In this document: positions 1 through 7,920 of the stretch, piece after piece
How the letters are laid out: each line of letters starts with the position of its first letter
How positions within the stretch are numbered: the first letter of the stretch is position 1
From: CAZBXE01 sp964496125
GTDB taxonomy: Bacteria > Chlamydiota > Chlamydiia > Chlamydiales > CAZBXE01
DNA: 64,000 nucleotides
Assembly: GCA_964496125.1 (NCBI GenBank)
Contig: CAZBXE010000005.1
Coordinates: forward strand, 62,001 to 126,000
Direction of reading: 5' to 3'
Translations under genes and position numbers: made by a program
The notes under the pieces: model-generated
What the model was told of the DNA's origin: nothing
The model's database searches: none
The model's input: only the letters and a program-made list of their open reading frames with translations

Positions 1-473
1 CCGCGTGTGAGTACTAGTAGGGCGCAAAGGCCGGTAGCTGCACTCAGAAAGTTTTGCACTGTGAGACCTACCATTTGAGTAAAATAACTAAGCGAGGTTT
101 CTCCCGCATAGGATTGCCAGTTCGTATTTGTGGTAAAGCTAATAGCCGTATTGAGTGCTGTGTCCCAACGTATACCGGGAAATTTTTCGGGATTAAGAGG
201 CAGAAGGAACTGTCCGATTTGAATGAAGAAGAGGAACAGAAGGCCTATGGCATTGAAAGCAACTAGGGCCTTTCCATACTCAATCCAGGTCATTTCCTTT
301 TCAGGCGAAATTTTAGCAATAGCATAACTTGTTCGCTCTAACCATCCGAAGAGAGGGTGGAGGGGTGTCTGTTTCCCAAAGTAGATGTCGCTGATTTGAT
401 TGCCGATTATGGGTATAAGAAGGAATAGGAGGGTAAAGAAAATAAAGAGAAGAGAAACATCACCAATAGGCAT
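1..473 (-). CDS. kdpA: Potassium-transporting ATPase, potassium-binding subunit KdpA (5'-part, cut by window edge)
   Basis: KdpA is the channel-like membrane subunit of the high-affinity P-type K+ pump KdpFABC in the inner membrane. Only the first ~157 residues are present; the frame runs open to base 1. The ATG at 473 starts a hydrophobic helix (MPIGDVSLLFIFFTLLF). Further in are the first selectivity-filter region (ALNTAISFTTNTNWQSYAGE) and the typical LTVQNFLSAATG segment. The gene lies 3 bp after kdpF on the same strand, so kdpFA is the start of an operon running out of the window to the left. The family assignment is secure. Whether kdpB, kdpC and kdpDE follow cannot be seen. Confidence 0.93.
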   Translation of the reverse strand, partial: MPIGDVSLLFIFFTLLFLLIPIIGNQISDIYFGKQTPLHPLFGWLERTSYAIAKISPEKEMTWIEYGKALVAFNAIGLLFLFFIQIGQFLLPLNPEKFPGIRWDTALNTAISFTTNTNWQSYAGETSLSYFTQMVGLTVQNFLSAATGLCALLVLTR

Positions 474-476
474 AGG

Positions 477-566
477 CTAAAACTTCTCCGGATAGATGAG
501 GGCATAAACAAGATAGAGGAGTAAAAAAAGCGTAAGGATACCTCCTAATAGAAATTCAATCTGCAT
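477..566 (-). CDS. kdpF: KdpF-like small membrane subunit of the K+-transporting ATPase
   Basis: This is a 29-residue single-helix peptide that normally stabilises the KdpABC complex in the membrane. The frame reaches further upstream, but the ATG at 566 gives a peptide of KdpF size with its hallmark ending LLLYLVYALIYPEKF. KdpA starts 3 bp downstream. The upstream extension (Lys/Arg-rich, from 671) is probably not translated. Too short for similarity alone; the call rests on the C-terminal motif and the position before kdpA. Confidence 0.8.
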   Translation of the reverse strand: MQIEFLLGGILTLFLLLYLVYALIYPEKF

Positions 567-768
567 GCTTACCTGACTCCGGTCATTTTGTCCGCTAGCC
601 GGAGTGTAGAGAAAGCTGCTTTTTTCGTGAAGAAGTTGCTTAGCTCTCTTCTTTTTTCCGAGATCAGACACCTATCACCTTCTGTTTTAAGTGGTTTTGT
701 AAGTTTCTTCCTGGTGGTTGATGTCCAAAAGACTTTTTGTTGCAGTGTTTTTAAAATTATTTATTTGA

Positions 769-774
769 TATAAT
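769..774 (+). promoter_or_regulatory. Perfect -10 hexamer immediately before the 781 gene
   Basis: TATAAT lies 7 bp before the ATG at 781. Transcription from it would begin at or next to the start codon, and no Shine-Dalgarno sequence is visible between. This suggests a leaderless or nearly leaderless mRNA. No good -35 at 17 bp is obvious, and the region is AT-rich, so chance is possible. Confidence 0.35.
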
Positions 775-780
775 TGGGTC

Positions 781-2115
781 ATGGAACCAAGTGCTAACGA
801 AGTATCGCCATCTTCTTTCGTTTTAAGCGGTTTATCAGAAGGAAAGAGCTTGCGTAACATAGAACGAGAGCTCAACCCTGGAAAGAGTTCATTTTTGACA
901 TCTCTTACAACTACAGAACTGGATAGGGCTAAGGCATTGGCGCGTATAATCATGGATGACGTAGAAAAACCTCGAGGGGAGCCTCTCGATAAGATGGTCT
1001 CTCAATACACCGAATGTTCTAAAGCGATTGAGGAATTAGCCAAAAAAGTACATAAAAGCAAAGAGGACCTGATTGGTAATAGACTTACAACTCGTCGCGA
1101 ACAGATTGATTCCTTGTTACAACAGACTTCGATGAAATATCTAAAAAAACAACAAGATTATTATGGTGTTGTTTTAAACAGTTCTCTAATGAAAGAAACT
1201 GAAAAATTAGAAGGAATGACTTTTAATAAAATTTTGCCTTTAGAATGTAAGATGATAGAACAATATCAAAAAAAACAGACTGATATTGAAAAATCTGAAA
1301 AATATCAACAAATTCGCGAAGAGGTTTCTTTTGCCAGCACGTTGGCAGAGAGGATGGGGAGTAACAAGAATCCTGCCAAATTAATTTTTGATCGTCTTAA
1401 ACAGATGAAACCTGGTGAACATCTTGCTATTCCTGGGGGTTTTTCTGGGTCACCAATGGGAGGGCATGCGGTGATGTATCTTGTCAAAAAGGAAAGTGGT
1501 GGTGAATTTAGTTTCACTGTAATTAATACAGGCGAGGGTATCGCACCGCATCATGAAAAAAAATCTAATAATCATTATTACGATTACAAAATTGCTGCTA
1601 TTCAAGAAGAGGACTTTACCGAACAATTTTGGACTCAATTGATGGATTTTAACATAGGTAATATAGACCCAAATGAACGTAATCCCATGGATTTGGTCTA
1701 TGCGCAGATTTCGACTTTAAAAGGTGTTCGTGTAACGGCAGACAATCAGGCTCAATTTGGAGGATTAGGAGTACGCAAGCCTCAAAATAAGGGTATCTGT
1801 GTCTACAAATCTTTTGCAGGTTATCTGAAAGAGCGTCTCGGTGACAAAGAATATCATCTCTACAAAATGCACAGACAAGATCGAGTAACAGAAATGCTCT
1901 TGGAAAGCAAGAAAGCTTTAGATGGAACAGGTCAACTTATTGATGAAAACTTAGATGACATGTTAAAAACAGGGGAAATTGTAAGAAATAAGCGAGAGGT
2001 GAAAATACAGAAAGATCTGGATCCTGATTATGAACAGAAAGTCACTCAGAAGTTCTTGGAATCACAGGGCGACCTTGCAAGAGCAAAAAGAAGAAGGAAA
2101 AAAGATGAGGGATAA
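781..2115 (+). CDS. Uncharacterised 444-aa protein with GHA / NTG / GxCxxKS motifs; candidate secreted effector
   Basis: The protein has an N-terminal helical, charge-rich half (about residues 20-190, probably coiled coil) and a compact second half. Motifs in order: GGHAVMYLV (His229), INTGEG (Asn249), and NKGICVYKS (Cys340), ending in a Lys/Arg-rich tail. From memory, a similar His, NTG and GxCxxKS order recurs in large proteins of amoeba-associated bacteria, and it could form a papain-like Cys/His/Asn site; this is inference. No signal peptide or membrane segment is visible. The start is the only plausible ATG near the frame opening. Neighbours are kdpF (divergent) and a small membrane protein. 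No function is assigned. Confidence 0.75.
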   Translation: MEPSANEVSPSSFVLSGLSEGKSLRNIERELNPGKSSFLTSLTTTELDRAKALARIIMDDVEKPRGEPLDKMVSQYTECSKAIEELAKKVHKSKEDLIGNRLTTRREQIDSLLQQTSMKYLKKQQDYYGVVLNSSLMKETEKLEGMTFNKILPLECKMIEQYQKKQTDIEKSEKYQQIREEVSFASTLAERMGSNKNPAKLIFDRLKQMKPGEHLAIPGGFSGSPMGGHAVMYLVKKESGGEFSFTVINTGEGIAPHHEKKSNNHYYDYKIAAIQEEDFTEQFWTQLMDFNIGNIDPNERNPMDLVYAQISTLKGVRVTADNQAQFGGLGVRKPQNKGICVYKSFAGYLKERLGDKEYHLYKMHRQDRVTEMLLESKKALDGTGQLIDENLDDMLKTGEIVRNKREVKIQKDLDPDYEQKVTQKFLESQGDLARAKRRRKKDEG

Positions 2116-2253
2116 CAGCGAACCGGGAGTGAATAGAGAACTAGGTGTCCGAGCCAAGACTTTACCTGACACTGTCGACCTGTCTGACAGTTCGCCTTGA
2201 CTAGCCATTTCCTGAGCCTTGCAAAATTTCCTTTGTCCCGCCATGATGGCGTC

Positions 2254-2583
2254 ATGCAGTATTACGGCTGGACCAAAGGTGTTTTTTTTAGGCGTATCAC
2301 GCGTAATATGGCTATTGGGGCCAGCATTATCTTTTTTTCGCTTTTAGGGGGGATGTTTGGTTACCGCTATTTTGAAGAGATGAGTTGGGTGGATGCGTAT
2401 CTCAATGCGGCTATGATTTTATCAGGCATGGGACCTGTCCAGACACTGCAAACAGAAGCAGGGAAGATCTTTGCAGGTAGTTATGCACTTTTTAGTGGGA
2501 TTCTATTTCTTGTAACGATCGCAATTGTCTTTGCTCCGGTTGTGCATCGATTTTTTCACGGCTTTCATCTCGAAGAAAAGTAG
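2254..2583 (+). CDS. Small two-helix membrane protein, ion-channel-like
   Basis: A 109-residue protein with a cytoplasmic start (MQYYGWTKGVFFRRI), a first membrane helix (AIGASIIFFSLLGGMFGYRYF), a re-entrant-like loop (WVDAYLNAAMILSGMGPVQ) and a second helix (LFSGILFLVTIAIVFAPVVHRF). The helix-pore-helix layout and GMGP loop resemble two-TM voltage-gated-channel-like proteins found in many bacteria, but the K+ filter TxGYG is absent, so ion selectivity is unknown. The ATG at 2254 was chosen because residues encoded upstream of it (from 2197) look unlike the family; no strong ribosome site helps. It lies near kdpFA, though on the other strand. Converges on the OTU gene with a 13-bp gap. Confidence 0.7.
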   Translation: MQYYGWTKGVFFRRITRNMAIGASIIFFSLLGGMFGYRYFEEMSWVDAYLNAAMILSGMGPVQTLQTEAGKIFAGSYALFSGILFLVTIAIVFAPVVHRFFHGFHLEEK

Positions 2584-2596
2584 AAAAATCATCATT

Positions 2597-3409
2597 CTAA
2601 GGATTAGCAAGGTCTCCAGATGGGACCTTTGGGATGAGGGCATCGTAATGTTGCCCATGTAATACAAGAATGATATCGGCGTCTTTTTGCTCATCTGGGA
2701 TTCTCTGATTATAGCTTTCTTCTACCCGCACTTCGATGTTTAGCCCTAAATAGTGTGCTAGCCCTAAAAGTTCTGCTCCACTTGCAAAAAAGTCCTTCTT
2801 TGCTGCATTTTCTAGATAGTCATCAATAGTCTCAATCTTTCGTGCTGGATATACGTTGTTGTAGTCATCGATAGCTACCTGGACTTGGATAGCCAAGTCC
2901 TCATTGTTTTTGTTCCTTTTGATATAGCTGACTGCTTCAGAACGCAGTAGCGAGGTCAAATTGTTTTTATCCTTCTTCTCAAGCAACTTTTGCACCTCCT
3001 GTGGCAGACGATCGGGATTGACGGTTCTAAGAGCATCTGCAACAGAGTGAAACATGCACGATCCGCCCCCTGGTTCGAGAAGTACGTAACCATCGTCTCG
3101 TTCTACGAACCTAACATTTGGGCCAAATAGCTCTTTGAGTTTTTGCAGCCCTCTTGTTTTAGGCGTAATCTCTGTAGAGGGTAAAGGTGACGTTTTAGTG
3201 TTACTTATTGAGACTCGGTTTTGTAGGTTTGGTTTTGGGTTCGTGTTTTCTGTCTCTCGCTTAAGCCAAGTTTTAAGAGTGCCAAAAACGGAGGCGATCT
3301 TTGCTGTAAACGCAGCATGTTTCTTTGTTGACGTTTTGGTTTTTGCTTGGTTTGGTTGGCCGCCCTGTGTGCCCCACAAAAAGTTTTTGAATCCGACTAG
3401 CCAATCCAT
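2597..3409 (-). CDS. OTU-family cysteine protease (probable deubiquitinase effector)
   Basis: OTU proteases remove ubiquitin from proteins; in intracellular bacteria they act as effectors inside the host cell. Residues 1-90 are basic, Ser/Thr-rich and low in structure. Residues ~95-262 match the OTU core: GGGSCMFHSVADAL with nucleophile Cys118, the helix SGAELLGLAHYLGLNIEV (the usual WGxxxEhxALsxxhxxxIxV element), and HGQHYDALIP with catalytic His254. The Asp usually found three residues before the Cys is Gly here, a possible oxyanion-loop change. The ATG at 3409 follows AGAGGG with 5-bp spacing. No signal peptide; delivery by type III secretion is inference. Ubiquitin versus ubiquitin-like specificity cannot be read from sequence. 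Confidence 0.85.
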   Translation of the reverse strand: MDWLVGFKNFLWGTQGGQPNQAKTKTSTKKHAAFTAKIASVFGTLKTWLKRETENTNPKPNLQNRVSISNTKTSPLPSTEITPKTRGLQKLKELFGPNVRFVERDDGYVLLEPGGGSCMFHSVADALRTVNPDRLPQEVQKLLEKKDKNNLTSLLRSEAVSYIKRNKNNEDLAIQVQVAIDDYNNVYPARKIETIDDYLENAAKKDFFASGAELLGLAHYLGLNIEVRVEESYNQRIPDEQKDADIILVLHGQHYDALIPKVPSGDLANP

Positions 3410-3534
3410 TGAAACCCTCTAGTCCAATTACTATCTCATAGCAAGGAAAAGAACAAGACTTTGCGAAAGAAATTGTATTGAGATAGGTTCGTGGATAATC
3501 CGGGTGGCTACTTGATTTTTCCAAATTCTCCGGC

Positions 3535-3942
3535 CTAACGTTTTTTTAGCTTTGTTCTTTTTGCGCTTGTCTGAAATATCTGCAAGGTCCCCAAGGGGAT
3601 TGATGCCGGCGATTTGGGGTGAAACATGGAGTTGATAAGCACGTTTTTAAACACTGTTTCGGCAGCCGTTAAGTCAATATCGCTTTCGGAAGTTGAATAG
3701 TCTCTTTGTCCAAGGTCGAGCCTCTGTTCTCCTCTTTGGTCTACAGGTGTTTCGTTCCATTCCCTTACTAGTTGGCTCAGTTCCGTGCTAATTGTACCCC
3801 TTTGAACGTTCGGATTATTTGCAAGGGTTCTCCCTAGCCAATCATCAGCGTAAGAATTGATGACATATTGGGAGGCTGAGCCGCCTGGGAGCAGGCTTGC
3901 TGTCGTGACAAGTTCTACAGAAACCTTATTGATGGGCTCCAA
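3535..3942 (-). CDS. Hypothetical 135-aa protein
   Basis: I do not recognise this protein. It is hydrophilic, with a Lys/Arg-rich end (SAKRTKLKKR) and no membrane segment. The only usable start is TTG at 3942, with AGGA about 15 bp upstream, so the start is weak. It lies 125 bp upstream of the OTU gene on the same strand and could be co-transcribed. It may be an orphan effector, a chaperone-like partner, or a fragment of a longer gene. Confidence 0.45.
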   Translation of the reverse strand: MEPINKVSVELVTTASLLPGGSASQYVINSYADDWLGRTLANNPNVQRGTISTELSQLVREWNETPVDQRGEQRLDLGQRDYSTSESDIDLTAAETVFKNVLINSMFHPKSPASIPLGTLQIFQTSAKRTKLKKR

Positions 3943-4063
3943 ATTTTGAGTAATTTTTCCTTTATACTAAATGAATAGTATTCTATACACAGCGGTCCAA
4001 AAGTTTTCATCCAACGGCTCCGAGAGAGGAGATGAGTAGATCGATCTAGAGGAACATCTTTAC

Positions 4064-6394
4064 TTAGACAAGTTTACGCAGTTCGTTTAAAATGTCTGAT
4101 TGTATGGACCCTGCAGTGCCAACCTTAAGTTCTCGGCTATGGGGGATAATGATGGGCTTCTTTCCTATATATAATTTTATGTGGCTGCCCTTGCCTGACT
4201 CCAATTGAACCTCGACCTTTTGCTTTCTGAAAAAAACGTGAAGTTGTTCGAGAATTTTTCGACGATTTTTCGTGTTGAAGATAGTTGCTAGATCTTCTTC
4301 TAGCTCCTGATCACGGGACTTAGCTTGGAGAGAATCTGGCCTGCTTTCAGAAGAGCTTGGAATGGGCGCCGGTTCTACCTGGCTATCATCCATCTCAATT
4401 CTTATTTCTGAAACTTCTTCTGTTCCCGAGAGAGCCTCGTGTTGGCAAAGAAGTTTTGTAGTATCAGTTTCAAAAAGTGGGATAACGCTTACTTTCGGAG
4501 TATTTTCTTGTTTTTCCATCAAGTTTGCAAAATTTTGTAGGAAATAAATAAAGGGAAAGCAGGAGTTGGTAATCCGTTCATTTAAGAGATTAAGTTGTTT
4601 AGCAAGCTGATTGGGTGCAATTTGTGGAATGTCTTTTACGTGACCTACAAGAGAGATAGAAGTTTGTAGGATTTGGATTTCAGTAGAGATTTCTAAAAGA
4701 ACAACTCGAATTTGACCAAGAGTTAGCTCTACTTCGTTGCAAAAAGTGGCGTATTCAAAACTGTTTAATTCATTTGATTCTATATTTTTAATCCATTCTT
4801 TTATTCGAGACTTATTTGCTGTTTCGAAACTTTCTTTTATATCAATGAGTTGTTTTATTTTGAGATTTAAATTTTGGCTTCCTTCACGAAGTTCGGGCCA
4901 CCCAGCAGTAGCTGCAGCTTCTACCCATTGGTTAAATGGATTTAGCTCGCCCTTTTTTAGCGGGATATTTTCTTGCATCAGGTATTCTGAACACGCTTTC
5001 ATTGCAATAAAGTTGATCCAACGATATTCGACAGAGCGCGCCACAACATCATGAAAGAAATCGGCTAAGCTCAATATAGAAGAGGCCAATTTTCCGATAA
5101 TGAAGTTGCTTTCAATTTCAAAATTGCACGTCTCGAAAATAGGTGTTTGTAAAACGTTACAAAGAAGAGCGTTTGCCTGTAGCCAGTTGTTTTCTTGGAA
5201 AGCGTTATCAATTCGCTTTAGTTCGTTAATAAGTTCTTTGCTTATTTCTGTTTTTGTTTTAAATTGAGACAGGAGAAGAGAAGATCTAAGTTTTAAGTTT
5301 TTGTTGGCAATTTCTTTCGCTTTCTTTTTTGGTAGAAGACAATTTAATTGATCCTTGAATGGTGAGTTTAAAGCCTTATCCAAAAACTGTTTGATTTGGG
5401 TAAGATAGTTCTCGGTGCCCATTGTATCTTGTTCAATTTGAATAACCGATGTCATGAGACCAAGCACACCAAAGATTTTTTCAAAAAAAGGGGTTTTAGG
5501 GGTAAAAAGATTGATTTCCTCATGAATAAATCTTGAAATTTGCGCTAGCGTTTCTGTATTTAGTTTGTCTATTGGTTGTTTGTAGCGGAGTTGAAATTCA
5601 ATCTTGTCGATTAAGTTGTAGAATCTCATTAAGCATGTTTCGTCTCTTTTCTTTTCTTTTTCTGAAGATTGTTCCAGATGATAGGTTATGACTTTCAGCC
5701 CCATAAAAAGCTTTTCTTCTGGCAAAATTGGTTTGTCTTTGAGCAAATTCGCTAGTTCCTTTTCATAGATTTCGATCATTTTTTCAATTTTTTCTTTTGC
5801 AAATGAGAGGGCACTTTCTTTCGCAAGGAAATCACTAAGAGACTCGCCTTTAAACTGATTTATTTCTCGGGGGTTGAAAGATCCAACCGCTTGAAACCGA
5901 GTAGAAGATTTTTTACTTAGTGTGACAGTAGGATTCGCAAGAGGTTTGTCTTGTAAATCCTGTTCAGCATGTTTGAGCATGGCTGTGGGAGTCATACAAA
6001 AATTTTTGACAAATTCGACATTTGTCATTTTTGTTGCCTTACACATCTGTGGTTTTTTGGGGTCTTGGTAGATGTCGATTGCAGAAGACTCAACACCAAG
6101 AGGTGAGTAATCAAAATCATCAAGGCAAGAGAGAGAAGCACGGATAGATTCAGGATCCATCCTAGCTTGTGCTTTTTCTGAAAAAAGAGTTTTTGTAATA
6201 CGGATAAGCGTTAGCAGACCATTTTTGGACATCGAAGCAGCAACAGAAGGCGATCTAATCAAATACACATCGTTGTAGTTGTGTAATTTGGCTGCAATCG
6301 GCACAGGTGTTATTAAACGTGTAGAAGATGAGCTGCTAGAAGATGAGCTGCTAGAAGATGAGCTGCTTGCTTTTGCCAAATGATTGTTCATCAT
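4064..6394 (-). CDS. 776-aa protein with N-terminal poly-Ser tract and C-terminal HicA-like RNase domain
   Basis: Residues 10-24 are 15 consecutive serines. The centre (about 180-620) is almost entirely helical with many charged heptad-like stretches. An acidic/Ser-rich linker follows (about 640-690). The last ~70 residues read like a HicA toxin: a leading helix (RRKILEQLHVFFRKQK), then SGKGSHIKLYIG with the conserved GSH (catalytic His in HicA), PIIIPHSRELKVGTAGSI and a terminal helix. Known HicA proteins are 60-90-aa mRNA interferases neutralised by HicB; no HicB-like gene is visible nearby. Two adjacent ATGs (6394 and 6391) are possible starts. No signal peptide. A secreted RNA-targeting effector is one reading; a double-stranded-RNA-binding-fold module without activity is another. 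Confidence 0.8.
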   Translation of the reverse strand: MMNNHLAKASSSSSSSSSSSSSSSTRLITPVPIAAKLHNYNDVYLIRSPSVAASMSKNGLLTLIRITKTLFSEKAQARMDPESIRASLSCLDDFDYSPLGVESSAIDIYQDPKKPQMCKATKMTNVEFVKNFCMTPTAMLKHAEQDLQDKPLANPTVTLSKKSSTRFQAVGSFNPREINQFKGESLSDFLAKESALSFAKEKIEKMIEIYEKELANLLKDKPILPEEKLFMGLKVITYHLEQSSEKEKKRDETCLMRFYNLIDKIEFQLRYKQPIDKLNTETLAQISRFIHEEINLFTPKTPFFEKIFGVLGLMTSVIQIEQDTMGTENYLTQIKQFLDKALNSPFKDQLNCLLPKKKAKEIANKNLKLRSSLLLSQFKTKTEISKELINELKRIDNAFQENNWLQANALLCNVLQTPIFETCNFEIESNFIIGKLASSILSLADFFHDVVARSVEYRWINFIAMKACSEYLMQENIPLKKGELNPFNQWVEAAATAGWPELREGSQNLNLKIKQLIDIKESFETANKSRIKEWIKNIESNELNSFEYATFCNEVELTLGQIRVVLLEISTEIQILQTSISLVGHVKDIPQIAPNQLAKQLNLLNERITNSCFPFIYFLQNFANLMEKQENTPKVSVIPLFETDTTKLLCQHEALSGTEEVSEIRIEMDDSQVEPAPIPSSSESRPDSLQAKSRDQELEEDLATIFNTKNRRKILEQLHVFFRKQKVEVQLESGKGSHIKLYIGKKPIIIPHSRELKVGTAGSIQSDILNELRKLV
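6323..6367 (+). repeat. Three exact 15-bp tandem copies encoding the poly-Ser tract
   Basis: The unit AGAAGATGAGCTGCT occurs three times head to tail without mismatch. On the coding (minus) strand each unit encodes five serines, so copy-number change adds or removes 5 Ser without shifting the frame. Confidence 0.95.
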
Positions 6395-6543
6395 AAAATA
6401 AAACCTTTAATTAATAAATTTCTAGTTTGCAATATATAGCATCGTATCAAATTTCTTTGTTTTTGAAAACAGTTGATTTGAAATCAAATGTGTGAACCAG
6501 TCTAAAACCAAAAAAAACCTTGTTTGCAACATAACATTTATTA

Positions 6544-7134
6544 TCAGATCTTTTGCTGAGGGTTTTGTTGCGCTCCGTTTTTTGCCGCTTCTAGCTGCTC
6601 TATGAAAGATTTCAGTAAATCTTTATCTTTTAAATTTTTTTCTACCTGCTCTTTAATCAATCTAGTTCTGGAGGAGCCATGCGTTGTCGATGTCACAATG
6701 GGAATAAGAGGAGTGCAATCATTCGTATTTTCGAAAAATTTTAGAATGTTTGCTTGCTCTGAAGTATCATAGAGATCTAGCCCCAAGCTTTCTATAGTGA
6801 CTAGATGATGCTGATTTTGAATCCTCGCCAGTGATTTTGCGCATATCTTTTGTGAGAAGAATGAGGCAACAGCGGCTCCTAAGGACAACGACACCTTCTG
6901 TTTTTCTAATTCTTTGATCTTATTCAGGATGTTTTGCAAATCGCCACGATCCTGAGGTTGCGCCGTCTTTGAGAGCTCTTCGAACTTTTGTATGATTTCT
7001 AAAAGAGAGCACTCTTGACCTTGTATTTTAAATTTCCGGCCGCCGCTTTTTGAAGTAACTGGTGTTGCAACCGTTTCCAACGCCTTTTTAAAATCAACTA
7101 ACTTAGGGATCCCCTCTAGCTTGCTTGCGCCCAT
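6544..7134 (-). CDS. Hypothetical helical cytoplasmic protein
   Basis: Unrecognised protein of 196 residues, Lys/Gln-rich, mostly helical, with no signal peptide or clear membrane segment. An ATG 36 bp further upstream (7170) is also in frame, but a TATAAT (7174-7169, minus) overlaps it, while GGGAGG sits 3 bp before the ATG at 7134, so I prefer 7134. It lies 149 bp upstream of the HicA-fused gene on the same strand and may share its regulation. The C-terminus is Gln/Asn-rich. Confidence 0.6.
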   Translation of the reverse strand: MGASKLEGIPKLVDFKKALETVATPVTSKSGGRKFKIQGQECSLLEIIQKFEELSKTAQPQDRGDLQNILNKIKELEKQKVSLSLGAAVASFFSQKICAKSLARIQNQHHLVTIESLGLDLYDTSEQANILKFFENTNDCTPLIPIVTSTTHGSSRTRLIKEQVEKNLKDKDLLKSFIEQLEAAKNGAQQNPQQKI

Positions 7135-7293
7135 ATGCCTCCCGAAATTTTTTTGCAATTTCGTATACATTATAACGTAAGATTAGTTTTTTTTTGAAAT
7201 TGAGAGGTTTAAAGCGAAAGGTCTGATAAATCATCATAAAAGAGAAAGAGTTACGTTGAAAAAAAGAAAGAAAGGGTTTACAGTTCCCCTCTG

Positions 7294-7920
7294 ATGTATG
7301 CTATTTTTACTCTTTTTTTTCTTATCTTTGGTTGCGCTTACTCTGAAGATGGGCTGGCTTGGCAGGTTATCTGCGGTAGAGATGAAGGTCAGGGCTTGGA
7401 TAGAGTTGTACGCTACCCTCTTTACCGCGCAAAAGTGCCAAAAGACTGGATAAGAAAGGATTCCACGGAAAGCGTTGCTGACACTACGCGCCCTCTTGTT
7501 GAATATAGCATCGACGGTAACATTGTTGTGACCGTGCACAACTTTCCTGCAGATGCATTAGAAAAACGCATACCCCCTGAGGCGCAGATAGAGCGATGGA
7601 AAAGACAGTTGAATGGTGAAGAGGAAGTGCTGAAACCACAAGCTCATGGAGGTTTTGCAGGTCTTGCATTGTGTGCTGTTAGAAGGTCTGATAACAACTG
7701 TTCTGCGGTTCTTGGGTGGGCGATGCAGCTTGCCCCAGAACATTTTCAAAATCTACAACTTGCAGGTACAGAAGAAGAGATGCGCCACTTTCGTCAGATG
7801 CGCTCTGATTACACGATTAAGGCCAAGGGACCACCTGACTTAATTGAACAGCACAAATCTATGATTGAGTTGTTTGCGGATAGTTTTGAACTGATTGAGG
7901 AGCTGCCTACAAGGCCATGA
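7294..7920 (+). CDS. Exported or lipoprotein-like protein preceding resB
   Basis: A 208-residue protein that starts MYAIFTLFFLIFGCAYS, a short hydrophobic signal with a possible lipobox Cys at position 14. The mature part is soluble and mixed, with three further cysteines. The stop overlaps the resB start (ATGA, 7917-7920), so it belongs to the resB-ccsA operon and may assist cytochrome c maturation or act on the periplasmic side; that role is inferred only from linkage. I do not recognise a domain. Confidence 0.75.
   Translation: MYAIFTLFFLIFGCAYSEDGLAWQVICGRDEGQGLDRVVRYPLYRAKVPKDWIRKDSTESVADTTRPLVEYSIDGNIVVTVHNFPADALEKRIPPEAQIERWKRQLNGEEEVLKPQAHGGFAGLALCAVRRSDNNCSAVLGWAMQLAPEHFQNLQLAGTEEEMRHFRQMRSDYTIKAKGPPDLIEQHKSMIELFADSFELIEELPTRP

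Noticed and set aside
4064..7134. A HicB antitoxin partner for the HicA-like domain
   Set aside because: None of the neighbouring proteins shows the HicB RNase-H-like fold or a ribbon-helix-helix/HTH end.
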